50,878 nt of DNA from Geminicoccaceae bacterium (GTDB lineage: Bacteria > Pseudomonadota > Alphaproteobacteria > Geminicoccales > Geminicoccaceae). Below the pieces are notes generated by a model, which saw only the letters and a list, made by a program, of their open reading frames with translations, did no database searches and was not told where the DNA came from. Each line of letters opens with the position of its first letter. The first letter of the stretch is position 1. The stretch spans positions 1 to 50,878 of the forward strand of contig JANQNY010000022.1 of NCBI GenBank assembly GCA_028279345.1. Reading direction: 5' to 3'. Made by a program: the position numbers and the translations under genes. Below are positions 43,148 to 50,878 of this stretch, in pieces.

Positions 43148-44722
43148 TCACAGTGGGATCAGACCATGCTTCTTGGGCGGTCGCACCTCGCGCTTGGACC
43201 AGAGGCTTTCGAGCGCCTGAGCCAGATAGCGCCGGGTCTCCGCCGGCTCGATAATGTCGTCGACGAGACGCCGGCCAGCAGCGACATAGGGGTTGGCAAA
43301 GGCCTCCCGGTAGCTCTGGATCATCTCAGCCCGCTTGGCTGGCTTGTCATCGGCGTCGGCGATGGCCTTCCTAAAGACGATCTCGGCCGCGCCTTCGGCA
43401 CCCATCACGGCGATCTCCGCCGACGGCCAGGCAACCACGCGGTCGGCGCCCAGGTCCTTCCCGCACATCGCCAGGTAAGCGCCGCCATAGGCCTTGCGGA
43501 GGATCACCGTCAGCTTCGGCACGGTGGTTGCGGAATAGGCGAACAGCATCTTGGCACCGTGGCGGATGATGCCGCCATATTCCTGCTCGACGCCCGGCAG
43601 GAAGCCCGGCACGTCGACGAAGGTGACCAGCGGGATGTTGAAAGCGTTGCAGAAGCGGATGAAGCGGGACGACTTGTCCGACGCATCGATGTCGAGCGCG
43701 CCGGCCTTTACGCTGGGCTGATTGGCTACCACGCCGATCGAGTGGCCTTTGATGCGCGCGAACCCGATGACGATGTTGGCGGCAAAACCCTCCTGAATCT
43801 CCAGGAAGTCCCCGTCGTCGACGCAGCGCTGGATGATCTCACGCACGTCGTAGCCGGCCTTGAGGTCGGCGGGGACGATGCGGTTCAGCTGCGGGTTCGC
43901 TTCCAGCGGCTCGTCGAAAGGCAGATGCGGGGGGTCTTCGAGGTTGTTGGGCGGTAGGAAGCTCAACAACCGGCGGCACTGATAGAGCGCGTCCTCGTCG
44001 TTGTCGGCGACCAAATGGACGACGCCCGAACGGTTCATCTGCGCCTCGGGACCGCCGAGCGCCTCCGCGCTCACTGCCTCGCCGGTGACCTGCTTGATCA
44101 CCTGCGGGCCAGTGATGAACATCTGCGCCTGACGCGTCTGGATGATGAAGTCGGTGAGCGCCGGGCTGTAGGACGCGCCGCCGGCGCACGGCCCACAGAT
44201 GAGCGAGATCTGCGGCACCGAGCCGGACAGCATGACGTTGTGGTAGAACACTTCGCCATAGCCGGAGAGGCTGTCGATGCCCTCCTGGACGCGGGCACCG
44301 CCGGAATCGTTGATAAGGACGAACGGTGAGCCGGTCTTGAGCGACAGCCGCAGCATCTCCGCGACCTTGCGGCTGTGCACCTCGCCCGCGGCGCCGCCGG
44401 AGACGGTGAAGTCCTGGCTCGCGAGGTGCACGACCTTGCCGTCGACCCGCGCGCAACCCGTGACCACGCCGTCGGCGGCCAGCTCCTTCTCCGCCATGCC
44501 GAACGACGTGGCGCGATGCTGGGCGAAGAGGCCGATCTCCTGAAAGCTCTCGGGATCGACCAGCCGCTCGATGCGCTCGCGCGCGGTCAGCTTGCCGGCG
44601 GCGTGCTGTTTCTCGATCTGCGCCTGACCGCCACCCTCTTGCAAACGCGCTCGGTTCTCCGCGAGCGCCGCGATTTTCTCCTCGACGCTCGCCGCAGGCG
44701 GCGTGCCCCCTCGTTCGGACAT
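43148..44722 (-). CDS. Acyl-CoA carboxyltransferase (12S/MmdA/PccB-like)
   Basis: The 524-residue protein is a biotin-dependent carboxyltransferase that uses an acyl-CoA such as propionyl/methylmalonyl-CoA. It has two crotonase-like halves with oxyanion-hole segments: LINDSGGARVQEGIDSLSGYGEVFYHNV with the SLICGPCAGGASYSPALTDF block in the first, and FVDVPGFLPGVEQEYGGIIRHGAKMLFAYS with KAYGGAYLAMCGKDLGAD in the second. These are strong matches to PccB/MmdA. The ATG at 44722 is preferred to the TTG one codon before. No biotin carboxylase is encoded alongside it. Confidence 0.93.
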   Translation of the reverse strand: MSERGGTPPAASVEEKIAALAENRARLQEGGGQAQIEKQHAAGKLTARERIERLVDPESFQEIGLFAQHRATSFGMAEKELAADGVVTGCARVDGKVVHLASQDFTVSGGAAGEVHSRKVAEMLRLSLKTGSPFVLINDSGGARVQEGIDSLSGYGEVFYHNVMLSGSVPQISLICGPCAGGASYSPALTDFIIQTRQAQMFITGPQVIKQVTGEAVSAEALGGPEAQMNRSGVVHLVADNDEDALYQCRRLLSFLPPNNLEDPPHLPFDEPLEANPQLNRIVPADLKAGYDVREIIQRCVDDGDFLEIQEGFAANIVIGFARIKGHSIGVVANQPSVKAGALDIDASDKSSRFIRFCNAFNIPLVTFVDVPGFLPGVEQEYGGIIRHGAKMLFAYSATTVPKLTVILRKAYGGAYLAMCGKDLGADRVVAWPSAEIAVMGAEGAAEIVFRKAIADADDKPAKRAEMIQSYREAFANPYVAAGRRLVDDIIEPAETRRYLAQALESLWSKREVRPPKKHGLIPL

Positions 44723-44791
44723 CAAGCGTTCCTTCCCGTCGAATCGTGTGTCCGGCCTGGCCGCGCCAGGAGGTGCAGTGTTGTCCCGGCC

Positions 44792-46318
44792 TCAGGCGGC
44801 CGGGGAGACTGTGACCTGATGTTCTTGGCCGTAGAGCGAGACGACATAGGTCACCGTGCCCTTGTCGGCTGCGGCCTTGCCGGCTTCGCCTGGCTTGCCG
44901 GCGGCTGCCGGCGCCGGTGTGTCGGTCGCTGCCGTGCTCACCGGGTCCTTGCCCAGGTTCTTGGGACCTTCGCTCCGGGTCTTGAAGAACTTGGTCGAGA
45001 CCTGTGGGAACTGGGCGAAGGTCAGCACATCCTCGTCGCTGCCGTCACAGCCTTCGAGCGCGGAGGCTTCCGCACGCAGCTCCTCCCACTCCGGCTTGAG
45101 CAGATCCGCTGGCCGCCCCGTGATGGGCGGCTTTTGCTGCCGCTCCTCGGCGAGCGCCAGTACCTTCGGGTCCTTCTCGCCCAGCGTGCTGCCGTAGTAA
45201 CCGAGCACGAGGTCGGCGAACTCGCTGGTGAGCGTCTGGTACTTGCCCATGATGACATTGAACACCGCCTGCGTACCGACGATCTGGCTCGACGGCGTGA
45301 CCAAAGGCGGATAGCCGCAATCGGCGCGCACGCGCGGCACCTCGTCCATGACCTCCTGGAGGCGGTCGCCGGCGCCCTGACCCTTCAGCTGGCTCTCCAT
45401 GTTGGAGATCATGCCACCCGGGATCTGGCTCTTGAAGATCTCCGTGTCGACGCCGGTGAACTCACTCATGAACTGCCGGTAGCGCGGGCGAATCTTGGCG
45501 AAATGCTCGTTCACCGGCTTGATCCGCTCGAGATCGAGGCGCGTCTCGAAGCCGGTCCCTTCGAGCATCTCGACCAGGGCCTCGGTCGGATTGTGTCCCG
45601 AGCCAAGCGACAGCGAGCTCACGGACGTGTCGACGATGTCGGCGCCGGCCTCGATCGCCTTCATGTAGGACACCAGCGTAACGCCCGTCGTCGCGTGGCA
45701 ATGCACATGGACGAGGGTGTCCTCGCCGCACTTCTCCTTGATTCCCTTCACCAGATCATAAGCGGGCTGCGGCTTAAGGAGCGCCGCCATGTCTTTGATG
45801 CAGATGGAATCGACGCCCATGTCCTTGAGGCGCTGCGCCATCTCCACAAACGCTTCGATCGTGTGCAGCGGCGAGACCGTGTAGCAGATCGTGCCCTGCG
45901 CGTGCTTGCCGGTCTTGCGCACGGCGTCAATGGCGGTCTCGAGATTCCGCAGGTCATTGAGCGCGTCGAAGATGCGGAACACGTCCATGCCGTTCTCGGC
46001 GGCTTTGTCGCAGAAGCGCCGGACGACGTCGTCTTCGTAGTGGCGGTAACCAAGCAGGTTCTGCCCGCGCAACAGCATCTGCAGCCGCGTCTTAGGCATC
46101 AGCTTGCGGAACGTGCGCAGCCGCTCCCACGGGTCCTCGTTCAGGTAGCGGATGCACGCGTCGTAGGTGGCACCACCCCAGCATTCGAGAGACCAAAAAC
46201 CTGCATTGTCGAGGTCCTCGCACACCGGCACCATGTCTTCGAGCGCCATACGCGTGGCGAGCAGGCTCTGATGGGAATCCCGCAGGATGAGCTCGGTGAC
46301 CTCGATCTGGCGTCCCAT
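44792..46318 (-). CDS. Pyruvate/oxaloacetate carboxyltransferase subunit (5S/OadA/PycB-like)
   Basis: The 508-residue protein is a TIM-barrel carboxyltransferase that moves CO2 between carboxybiotin and pyruvate/oxaloacetate. It has LILRDSHQSLLATRM with the metal Asp, the substrate-pocket GATYDACIRYLNEDPWERLR, LLRGQNLLGYRHY, the carboxylated-lysine block SICIKDMAALLKP, and the metal motif VHVHCHATTG. After an Ala/Pro-rich linker (about 455-485) it ends with YVVSLYGQEHQVTV, the first strand of a biotin-type domain. The rest of that domain is absent and is supplied by the separate carrier gene. It is the first gene of the operon. Confidence 0.93.
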   Translation of the reverse strand: MGRQIEVTELILRDSHQSLLATRMALEDMVPVCEDLDNAGFWSLECWGGATYDACIRYLNEDPWERLRTFRKLMPKTRLQMLLRGQNLLGYRHYEDDVVRRFCDKAAENGMDVFRIFDALNDLRNLETAIDAVRKTGKHAQGTICYTVSPLHTIEAFVEMAQRLKDMGVDSICIKDMAALLKPQPAYDLVKGIKEKCGEDTLVHVHCHATTGVTLVSYMKAIEAGADIVDTSVSSLSLGSGHNPTEALVEMLEGTGFETRLDLERIKPVNEHFAKIRPRYRQFMSEFTGVDTEIFKSQIPGGMISNMESQLKGQGAGDRLQEVMDEVPRVRADCGYPPLVTPSSQIVGTQAVFNVIMGKYQTLTSEFADLVLGYYGSTLGEKDPKVLALAEERQQKPPITGRPADLLKPEWEELRAEASALEGCDGSDEDVLTFAQFPQVSTKFFKTRSEGPKNLGKDPVSTAATDTPAPAAAGKPGEAGKAAADKGTVTYVVSLYGQEHQVTVSPAA

Positions 46319-46701
46319 GGTGTTGGCTTCCCTTTTTCTGCCGCCGCACCGCGTCCCCGCCGGCGGCGCCGCGTCGTTTCCGCAGCTCCTATTCGGTCTC
46401 TACTAAATCCGTCGGTAGACACCAAGGCCGGCGATTCGACCTCAACCGCGATAGGCGGTCGCACGCCTGGTCTATTCGGCGGCCCCGGGCCGGGTCGAAC
46501 TGGGATTCTCGGGTTGCCGGCGGGAGATGAATGCCGCGAAGAAGCCCGAAGAGGCTCAAGCGGCGGCGCAGTTTTGATGGCCTGTAGCTGCGCCGGACAT
46601 GCCAATGCGGCGCCACGGAGGCAACCTTTGGGCGCGCCACGTTGCACAGTGGGCCGAAGGGCGTGTGGCTGCGCCGTTCTCGAGCAGCCGGGTGGAGGGG
46701 C
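46319..46701. other. Divergent intergenic region
   Basis: These 383 bases lie between the reverse-strand carboxyltransferase operon and the forward cupin gene and should hold both promoters. Short frames are present without recognisable protein. GGAGGGG at its right end is the cupin ribosome site. I see no clear promoter match, riboswitch or terminator. Confidence 0.5.
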
Positions 46702-47199
46702 ATGACGAGCAATGGCGACGTGCACCCGCAGGCGCTCGTGCTCGAGCCCCGCGGTGGCGTGCCGAACCATCCGGGTCTGCCTGCTATCGTCTACCGCGGC
46801 GCGGTCCAGGCGGACGCCGACGCGATCGAGCGATTGTTCGAGCGCCATCAGTGGCCGCCGCAATGGCGCTGGGGCATCTACGATTTCCACCACTTCCACG
46901 TGACGGGCCACGAGGCCCTGGGGGTAGCGCGCGGCCGGGCGCGCCTGATGCTCGGCGGCCCCGGTGGTCCGGAGCTCGAAGTGGTGGCGGGTGACGTCCT
47001 GGTGCTACCGGCGGGCACCGGCCACTGCCGGCTGGAGCAGAGCACCGACTTCCTCGTCGTGGGCGCCTACCCGCCGGGTCAGAACGGCGCCATTTGCCGC
47101 CCACCGGCGACGCCCGAGATGGCAGCGCAAATCGCTCATCTACCCTGGCCCGAGACCGACCCCGTCACGGGCGTCCTCGCTGCCGCGTGGCGTCGCTGA
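46702..47199 (+). CDS. Cupin-domain protein, YjlB-like
   Basis: The 165-residue protein has a single cupin barrel: WGIYDFHHFHVTGHEALGVARGRARLMLGGPGG provides motif 1 (His-x-His...Glu-like ligands), and GDVLVLPAGTGHCRLEQSTDFLVVGAYPPGQ provides motif 2. This order and the GAYPPGQ ending match the YjlB group, whose role is unknown. The putative metal ligands (His, His, Glu, His) are all present. GGAGG lies only 3 bases before the ATG at 46702. It converges on the aminotransferase gene with a 2-base gap. Confidence 0.8.
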   Translation: MTSNGDVHPQALVLEPRGGVPNHPGLPAIVYRGAVQADADAIERLFERHQWPPQWRWGIYDFHHFHVTGHEALGVARGRARLMLGGPGGPELEVVAGDVLVLPAGTGHCRLEQSTDFLVVGAYPPGQNGAICRPPATPEMAAQIAHLPWPETDPVTGVLAAAWRR

Positions 47200-47201
47200 G
47201 T

Positions 47202-48383
47202 TCACTCCAGCGTGTCGGCTAGGTACTGCGCCGCCGCGTCGACGCCACCGCCCTTGTGCGGAACGCCGCTCGCGCGCATGGCGACCTCCAGCGTGCCGAG
47301 GGCGCCTAGGAGCATCGGCTCGTTAAGGTCGCCCAGATGGCCAATGCGGAGCAGCTGGCCGACGAACGGGCCGATGCCTCCGCCGAAGGCGACCGAGAGC
47401 CGGTCGCGGCACATCACTCGGAGCGCGTCCGGATCGGCGCCCGAGGGAAAGCGAACCGCGGTGACGATGTTCGAGCGCGCCTCGGGCACCTGGCATTGGA
47501 AGACCAGCTCCCCCGCCTCGCCCCATCGGGCGACCGCACGGCGCGTGGCCTCGGCGAGACGCTCGTGGCGTCGGAAGACTTGCGGCAGGCCTTCCTCAAA
47601 CAGCATGTCGAGGGACTCGCGGAGGCCATACATCATCTGGATCGGCGGCGTGCCGTAGAACCAGTAGTAGCTCTCCTCGCCCTCCCGCATCCGCCAGTCC
47701 CAGTACCGCCTGGGCGCGCCGCCATTGGCTGCCACCTGCTGGGCGCGCGCGCCGACGGCGACGAACGCCATGCCCGGCGGCATCATCAGCCCCTTCTGCG
47801 AGGCAGCGACCACGAGATCGACGCCCCAAGCGTCCATCGGCAGGTCGATACAGGCGAGACACGCGATGGCGTCGACCAGCAGGAGCGCCGGATGTCCCGC
47901 CGCGTCGATCGCGCGCCTCACGGCGGCGACATCGTGGGTGACGCCGGTCGAGGTCTCGACCTGGACCATCAAGACCGCCTTGATCGCGTGGCCAGCGTCG
48001 GCGCTCAACAGCGCCTCGATGGCGGCTGGGTCGATCGGCCGGTCGTGGTAGGCGTCGGTCTTGGTCACGTGGACGCCGAGCGCTGCTGCCATCTCGGTCC
48101 ACGATTCCGAGAACCGCCCCGTGTCGGGCATCAGCACGTGCTCGCCAGGCGCGATCAGATTGTCGAGTACGACCTCCCAAGCGCCGTGGCCGTTGGCCGA
48201 GTAGGCGTAGACCGGGCCCGCGGTCTGGAACACGCGGCGCAGCTCGTCGAGGCAGCCACGCGCCATCTTTGAGAATTCGGCGCCGGCGAAATCGACCACC
48301 GGCCGATGCATCGCCTGAAGAATCCGGTCCGGGATGTTGGTCGGGCCGGGCAGGTGGATGAAGTCACGCCCACGGCGCAGCAT
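47202..48383 (-). CDS. Class V aminotransferase, serine-glyoxylate/alanine-glyoxylate type
   Basis: The 393-residue PLP enzyme has the family opening LPGPTNIPDRILQAMHRP, the D171 that pairs with the pyridine nitrogen (LLVDAIACL), and K197 (AASQKGLMMPPG) as the Schiff-base lysine. Relatives transfer amino groups from serine or alanine to glyoxylate in the serine cycle and photorespiration-like routes. The ATG at 48383 has GGAG 8 bases upstream; the frame is open further to 48587 without conservation. No other serine-cycle gene is seen nearby, so the substrate pair is inferred. Confidence 0.87.
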   Translation of the reverse strand: MLRRGRDFIHLPGPTNIPDRILQAMHRPVVDFAGAEFSKMARGCLDELRRVFQTAGPVYAYSANGHGAWEVVLDNLIAPGEHVLMPDTGRFSESWTEMAAALGVHVTKTDAYHDRPIDPAAIEALLSADAGHAIKAVLMVQVETSTGVTHDVAAVRRAIDAAGHPALLLVDAIACLACIDLPMDAWGVDLVVAASQKGLMMPPGMAFVAVGARAQQVAANGGAPRRYWDWRMREGEESYYWFYGTPPIQMMYGLRESLDMLFEEGLPQVFRRHERLAEATRRAVARWGEAGELVFQCQVPEARSNIVTAVRFPSGADPDALRVMCRDRLSVAFGGGIGPFVGQLLRIGHLGDLNEPMLLGALGTLEVAMRASGVPHKGGGVDAAAQYLADTLE

Positions 48384-48495
48384 CGACGTCTCCTTGGGCG
48401 GCATGCAGCGGACACCTGAGGTGTAGCGACCAGTGACGCGCCGGTCACCTGCCGCGGCAACGGGCGAGGCGCGTGGCTGCGCCGCAGGCAGGACG

Positions 48496-49695
48496 TCAGG
48501 AGACGTTTGGAGCGCGCTCGCCGGGGGCGGCCGTGAGCACGTCCGGGTCGGGCGCGAAGCGCTCGTTGAGCGGCAGGAGGGCCGCACCGAGGACCCGCGC
48601 CGGCCGGCCCACGACGCCGGTGCGCACGGTGAAGCCGGCCAGACCCTTGGCGTTGTACCTGCGCAGCTGGTCTCTCAGCTCGCCAGCGAGCGCCTCGATC
48701 CGCGCCGCTGCGAGCAGGCCGTCGACGATGACGAGTTCCAAGTCGACCACACTGGCAGCACTCACGACGGCGCGCGCCAGAGCCTCGGCCGCCGCCTGCG
48801 TCCATCTCGCAACGATCGGCTCGGCGACCGCTGTCGTTGCCGTCCCGTCGATCACAGCCGACGCATCCACACCGGCGAAGCGCAGCTCCCTCTCGAGAAC
48901 GAAAACGGACGCCTCGTGGATGAGCTGGCGGGGTCTGCCGACGTCGTCCGGACCCACCATAGGCATCGAGCCGATGGCAGCGGCGTTGTCGCGCGCTCCG
49001 CGATAAAGGCGACCGTCGAGAACGAGACCGCCGCCGATAAAGGTACCGATATAGAGATAGAGCGCGCTGCCGGAAACGGGCGGGCCAAGGGCAAGCTCGG
49101 CCGCACACGCTGCTGTCGCATCATTGTAGAGTGCGGTCTCAAGGCCGGTGGCGCGCGCCAACTCGAGCGCGACGTCGCGCTCTTCCAGGGCGGCGAGGGC
49201 TTGCGGTTCGAGCCCGAGCTCCATCGACCAAGCCGACAAGTCCCCGGGCATCGCGATGCCGAGCCCGATCAGCCGCGAGCGCTCCCCAGTCGAGAGCTGC
49301 TCGACAACGCCCTGCACGCATTGGCGCGCGAGCGGTAACGCGACTTCGGGCAAAGGGGCTCGGTAGCGCGCTTCCTCGCCGCGCACCAAGTCGCCCATGA
49401 AGTCGACGAGCACCGCCTCGACGCTGCGCCGACCGATCTTCAGGCCGAGCGAAAAGGCACCCGAGGGCGCTAGGGCGATCGGCGTGTGGGGCTGGCCGAC
49501 CTGGCCCCGCACCTTCGCCTCCTTCTTCAGAAGCCCTTCCCGCACGAGCTGGTTGACGATCGTCGAGGCCGCTTGCGCGCTCAGGCCGGTAGCCCGCCCC
49601 AGCTCAGCCTTGGAGAGCGGGCCCTGCCGGCGGATGGCGCCGATGATCTGCCGCTCGTTGAACGCTCTTAGCGCGCTCGTATCACCACCGCGCAA
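48496..49695 (-). CDS. ROK-family transcriptional regulator
   Basis: The 399-residue protein has an N-terminal winged helix (about 12-70, GPLSKAELGRATGLSAQAASTIVNQLVREGLL) fused to a ROK domain (IGLGIAMPGDLS, ALYNDATAACAAELALG, LYLYIGTFIGGGLVLDGRLYRGARDNAAAIG). The CxCGxxGCxE-type zinc motif of many ROK proteins is not visible. Sugar-responsive repressors such as NagC, Mlc and XylR have this layout. It is divergent from a sugar-binding protein gene, its likely target. The start is a TTG at 49695; no ATG or GTG fits the conserved N-terminus. Confidence 0.88.
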   Translation of the reverse strand: MRGGDTSALRAFNERQIIGAIRRQGPLSKAELGRATGLSAQAASTIVNQLVREGLLKKEAKVRGQVGQPHTPIALAPSGAFSLGLKIGRRSVEAVLVDFMGDLVRGEEARYRAPLPEVALPLARQCVQGVVEQLSTGERSRLIGLGIAMPGDLSAWSMELGLEPQALAALEERDVALELARATGLETALYNDATAACAAELALGPPVSGSALYLYIGTFIGGGLVLDGRLYRGARDNAAAIGSMPMVGPDDVGRPRQLIHEASVFVLERELRFAGVDASAVIDGTATTAVAEPIVARWTQAAAEALARAVVSAASVVDLELVIVDGLLAAARIEALAGELRDQLRRYNAKGLAGFTVRTGVVGRPARVLGAALLPLNERFAPDPDVLTAAPGERAPNVS

Positions 49696-49832
49696 CTCTA
49701 GGACCTCTCAACACCCTACATGCCGTCCGAGCATAGGGTTGAAACATAAAAAAAGCAAAGTGATTTAATTATTGACATCGATGGTGGGTTGTGGCTCCTA
49801 CTCGGCGCACAACGGACCGCAGGGAGGCAACC
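49696..49832. promoter_or_regulatory. AT-rich divergent promoter/operator region
   Basis: The spacer between the ROK regulator and the sugar-binding protein is locally AT-rich (about 49,738-49,780), unlike the flanking genes. It contains TTGAAA near 49,739 and TTGACA near 49,772. It should hold both promoters and the ROK operator, but I cannot define the boxes with confidence. Confidence 0.4.
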
Positions 49833-50849
49833 ATGCTACGCACAAAGCTCCTCATCTCGACCGCTTTCGCTGGCCTGCTCGCCACGAGCCCCGCACTCGC
49901 CGACGAGGTGATCGTGGGGCTCATCACCAAGACCAGCACCAACCCCTTCTTCGTCAAGATGAAGGAGGGCGCCGAGGAGAAGGCCGCGGAGCTCGGCGCC
50001 GAGCTCCGTAGCTTCGCCGGCAAGTACGATGGAGACAACGAGGCGCAAATCGAGGCGATCGAGAGCCTGGTGGCGGCAGGCGCCGCGGGCATCCTCATCA
50101 CCCCGTCGGATCCGGCAGGCCTCGCCGACACCGTGCAGCGCGCGCGTGAAGCGGGCGTCTTGGTCATCGCGCTCGACACGCCGTTCGACCCGGTCGACGC
50201 AGCGGATGCCACCTTCGCCACCGACAACCGCAAGGCCGGCCTCCTCATCGGTGAGTGGGCGGCCGCCACGATGGGCGACACGTCGGATGCCAAGATCGCC
50301 ACCTTGGATCTTTCCGAAGCCCAGATCACCGTCGACGTCCTGCGCAACCAGGGCTTCCTCGAGGGCTTCGGCGTCGACGTGAATGACCCGAACGCGATGT
50401 ACGACGAGGACGACCCGCGCATCGTCGGCGGCGACACCACGCTAGGCGCCGAGGAAGGTGGCCGGACCGCGATGGAGAACCTCCTTCAGGTCGATCCCGG
50501 CATCAACGTCGTCCACACGATCAACGAGCCGGCCGCGGCGGGCGCCTACGAAGCGCTCAGGGCCTTCGGGCTGGAGGACCAAGTGCTCATCGTCTCGGTG
50601 GATGGCGGCTGTCCGGGCGTGCAGAACGTGCAGGAGGGGATCATCGGCGCCACGTCGATGCAGTTCCCTTTGCGCATGGCATCCATGGGCGTCGAGGCGG
50701 TCGTGACGTTCGCGGAGACGGGCGAGAAGCCGGGCACGACCGAGGGTCTCGACTTCTTCGACACCGGTGTCGAACTCGTCACCGACCAGCCGGTGGAGGG
50801 AGTCCCTTCGATCACGACGGAGGAAGCCCTCACCAAGTGCTGGGGCTGA
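49833..50849 (+). CDS. Sugar ABC transporter substrate-binding protein (RbsB/FrcB-like)
   Basis: The 338-residue protein has a signal peptide (1-23, cut after ALA) and the periplasmic-binding-protein I fold of ribose/fructose binders. It opens [28 protein letters not shown], followed by [37 protein letters not shown] and a hinge-region [15 protein letters not shown]. The ligand is probably a monosaccharide; the resemblance to fructose-binding FrcB is my impression only. AGGGAGG lies about 6 bases before the ATG. The permease and ATPase genes should follow beyond the window, where a GGAGGGGG site is just visible after the stop. Confidence 0.9.
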   Translation: MLRTKLLISTAFAGLLATSPALADEVIVGLITKTSTNPFFVKMKEGAEEKAAELGAELRSFAGKYDGDNEAQIEAIESLVAAGAAGILITPSDPAGLADTVQRAREAGVLVIALDTPFDPVDAADATFATDNRKAGLLIGEWAAATMGDTSDAKIATLDLSEAQITVDVLRNQGFLEGFGVDVNDPNAMYDEDDPRIVGGDTTLGAEEGGRTAMENLLQVDPGINVVHTINEPAAAGAYEALRAFGLEDQVLIVSVDGGCPGVQNVQEGIIGATSMQFPLRMASMGVEAVVTFAETGEKPGTTEGLDFFDTGVELVTDQPVEGVPSITTEEALTKCWG

Positions 50850-50878
50850 GCACGGCCTAGACTAGGCGGAGGGGGCGG

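Noticed and set aside
46470..46530. A tRNA T-arm-like GGGTCGAACTGGGATTC
   Set aside because: No acceptor, D or anticodon arms could be folded around it on either strand.
44375..46705. A 776-residue forward open frame
   Set aside because: It lies antisense to the well-conserved 12S-like and 5S-like carboxyltransferase genes, and its product is Arg/Leu/His-rich without motifs. It is a by-product of high GC content.

Overview
The window is about 51 kb of GC-rich DNA (strong G/C preference at third codon positions, frequent GTG/TTG starts) from an alphaproteobacterium. It is probably a free-living member of, or near, the Rhodospirillales/Geminicoccales. That placement is inferred from gene content and order (purC-purS-purQ-purL-bolA-grxD, and gltX-cysS-cimA-trmJ-rpsD) and not from any search. 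It is mostly chromosomal housekeeping sequence with several accessory modules. I saw no tRNA, rRNA, CRISPR array, transposase or phage gene.

Layout: 0.2-2.4 kb, a LysR regulator coupled to a DadA-like amino-acid dehydrogenase. 2.4-10.5 kb, a forward housekeeping block: NAD synthetase, an unusually short cysteine-free glutamyl-tRNA synthetase, cysteinyl-tRNA synthetase, a reverse-strand isoprenylcysteine-methyltransferase-like protein, citramalate synthase, a SpoU/TrmJ methyltransferase and ribosomal protein S4. 10.8-13.2 kb, a secreted beta-propeller protein divergent from a LysR regulator, which looks like an insertion. 13.4-17.8 kb, a reverse-strand operon purC-purS-purQ-purL-bolA-grxD in which purQ seems to start at CTG.

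18.0-27.4 kb is a metal-handling region. A SYLF protein is followed by a four-gene manganese/iron/zinc-type ABC importer behind a DtxR-like inverted repeat. Both importer permeases carry an extra C-terminal winged-helix-like domain. A periplasmic DsrE-like protein comes next, then a cobalamin riboswitch leading a five-gene cobalt ECF importer (DUF4198 protein, CbiM, a CbiL/NikL-like protein, CbiQ, CbiO). The two importers point to separate control: a metal-sensing repressor for the first, and adenosylcobalamin feedback on cobalt supply for the second.

27.4-38.3 kb holds a thioesterase, a cytoplasmic alpha-amylase, a META-domain protein, an unknown membrane protein, AMP nucleosidase, an ABC-F ATPase, two tandem 153-residue paralogues of unknown function, a DUF2066 protein, and glutaryl-CoA dehydrogenase coupled to an esterase. 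38.9-40.9 kb has an orphan amino-acid-type binding protein and an acetate (SatP-type) permease. An AT-rich patch with a GNAT acetyltransferase follows (about 41.2-42.0 kb).

42.3-46.3 kb encodes a 5S-like carboxyltransferase, a 12S-like acyl-CoA carboxyltransferase, a small ancillary protein and a 1.3S-like biotin carrier, with no biotin carboxylase beside them. This matches the parts list of a transcarboxylase or a decarboxylase-type complex. The window ends with a YjlB-like cupin, a serine-glyoxylate-type aminotransferase, and a ROK regulator divergent from a sugar-binding protein whose transporter partners lie beyond the edge.
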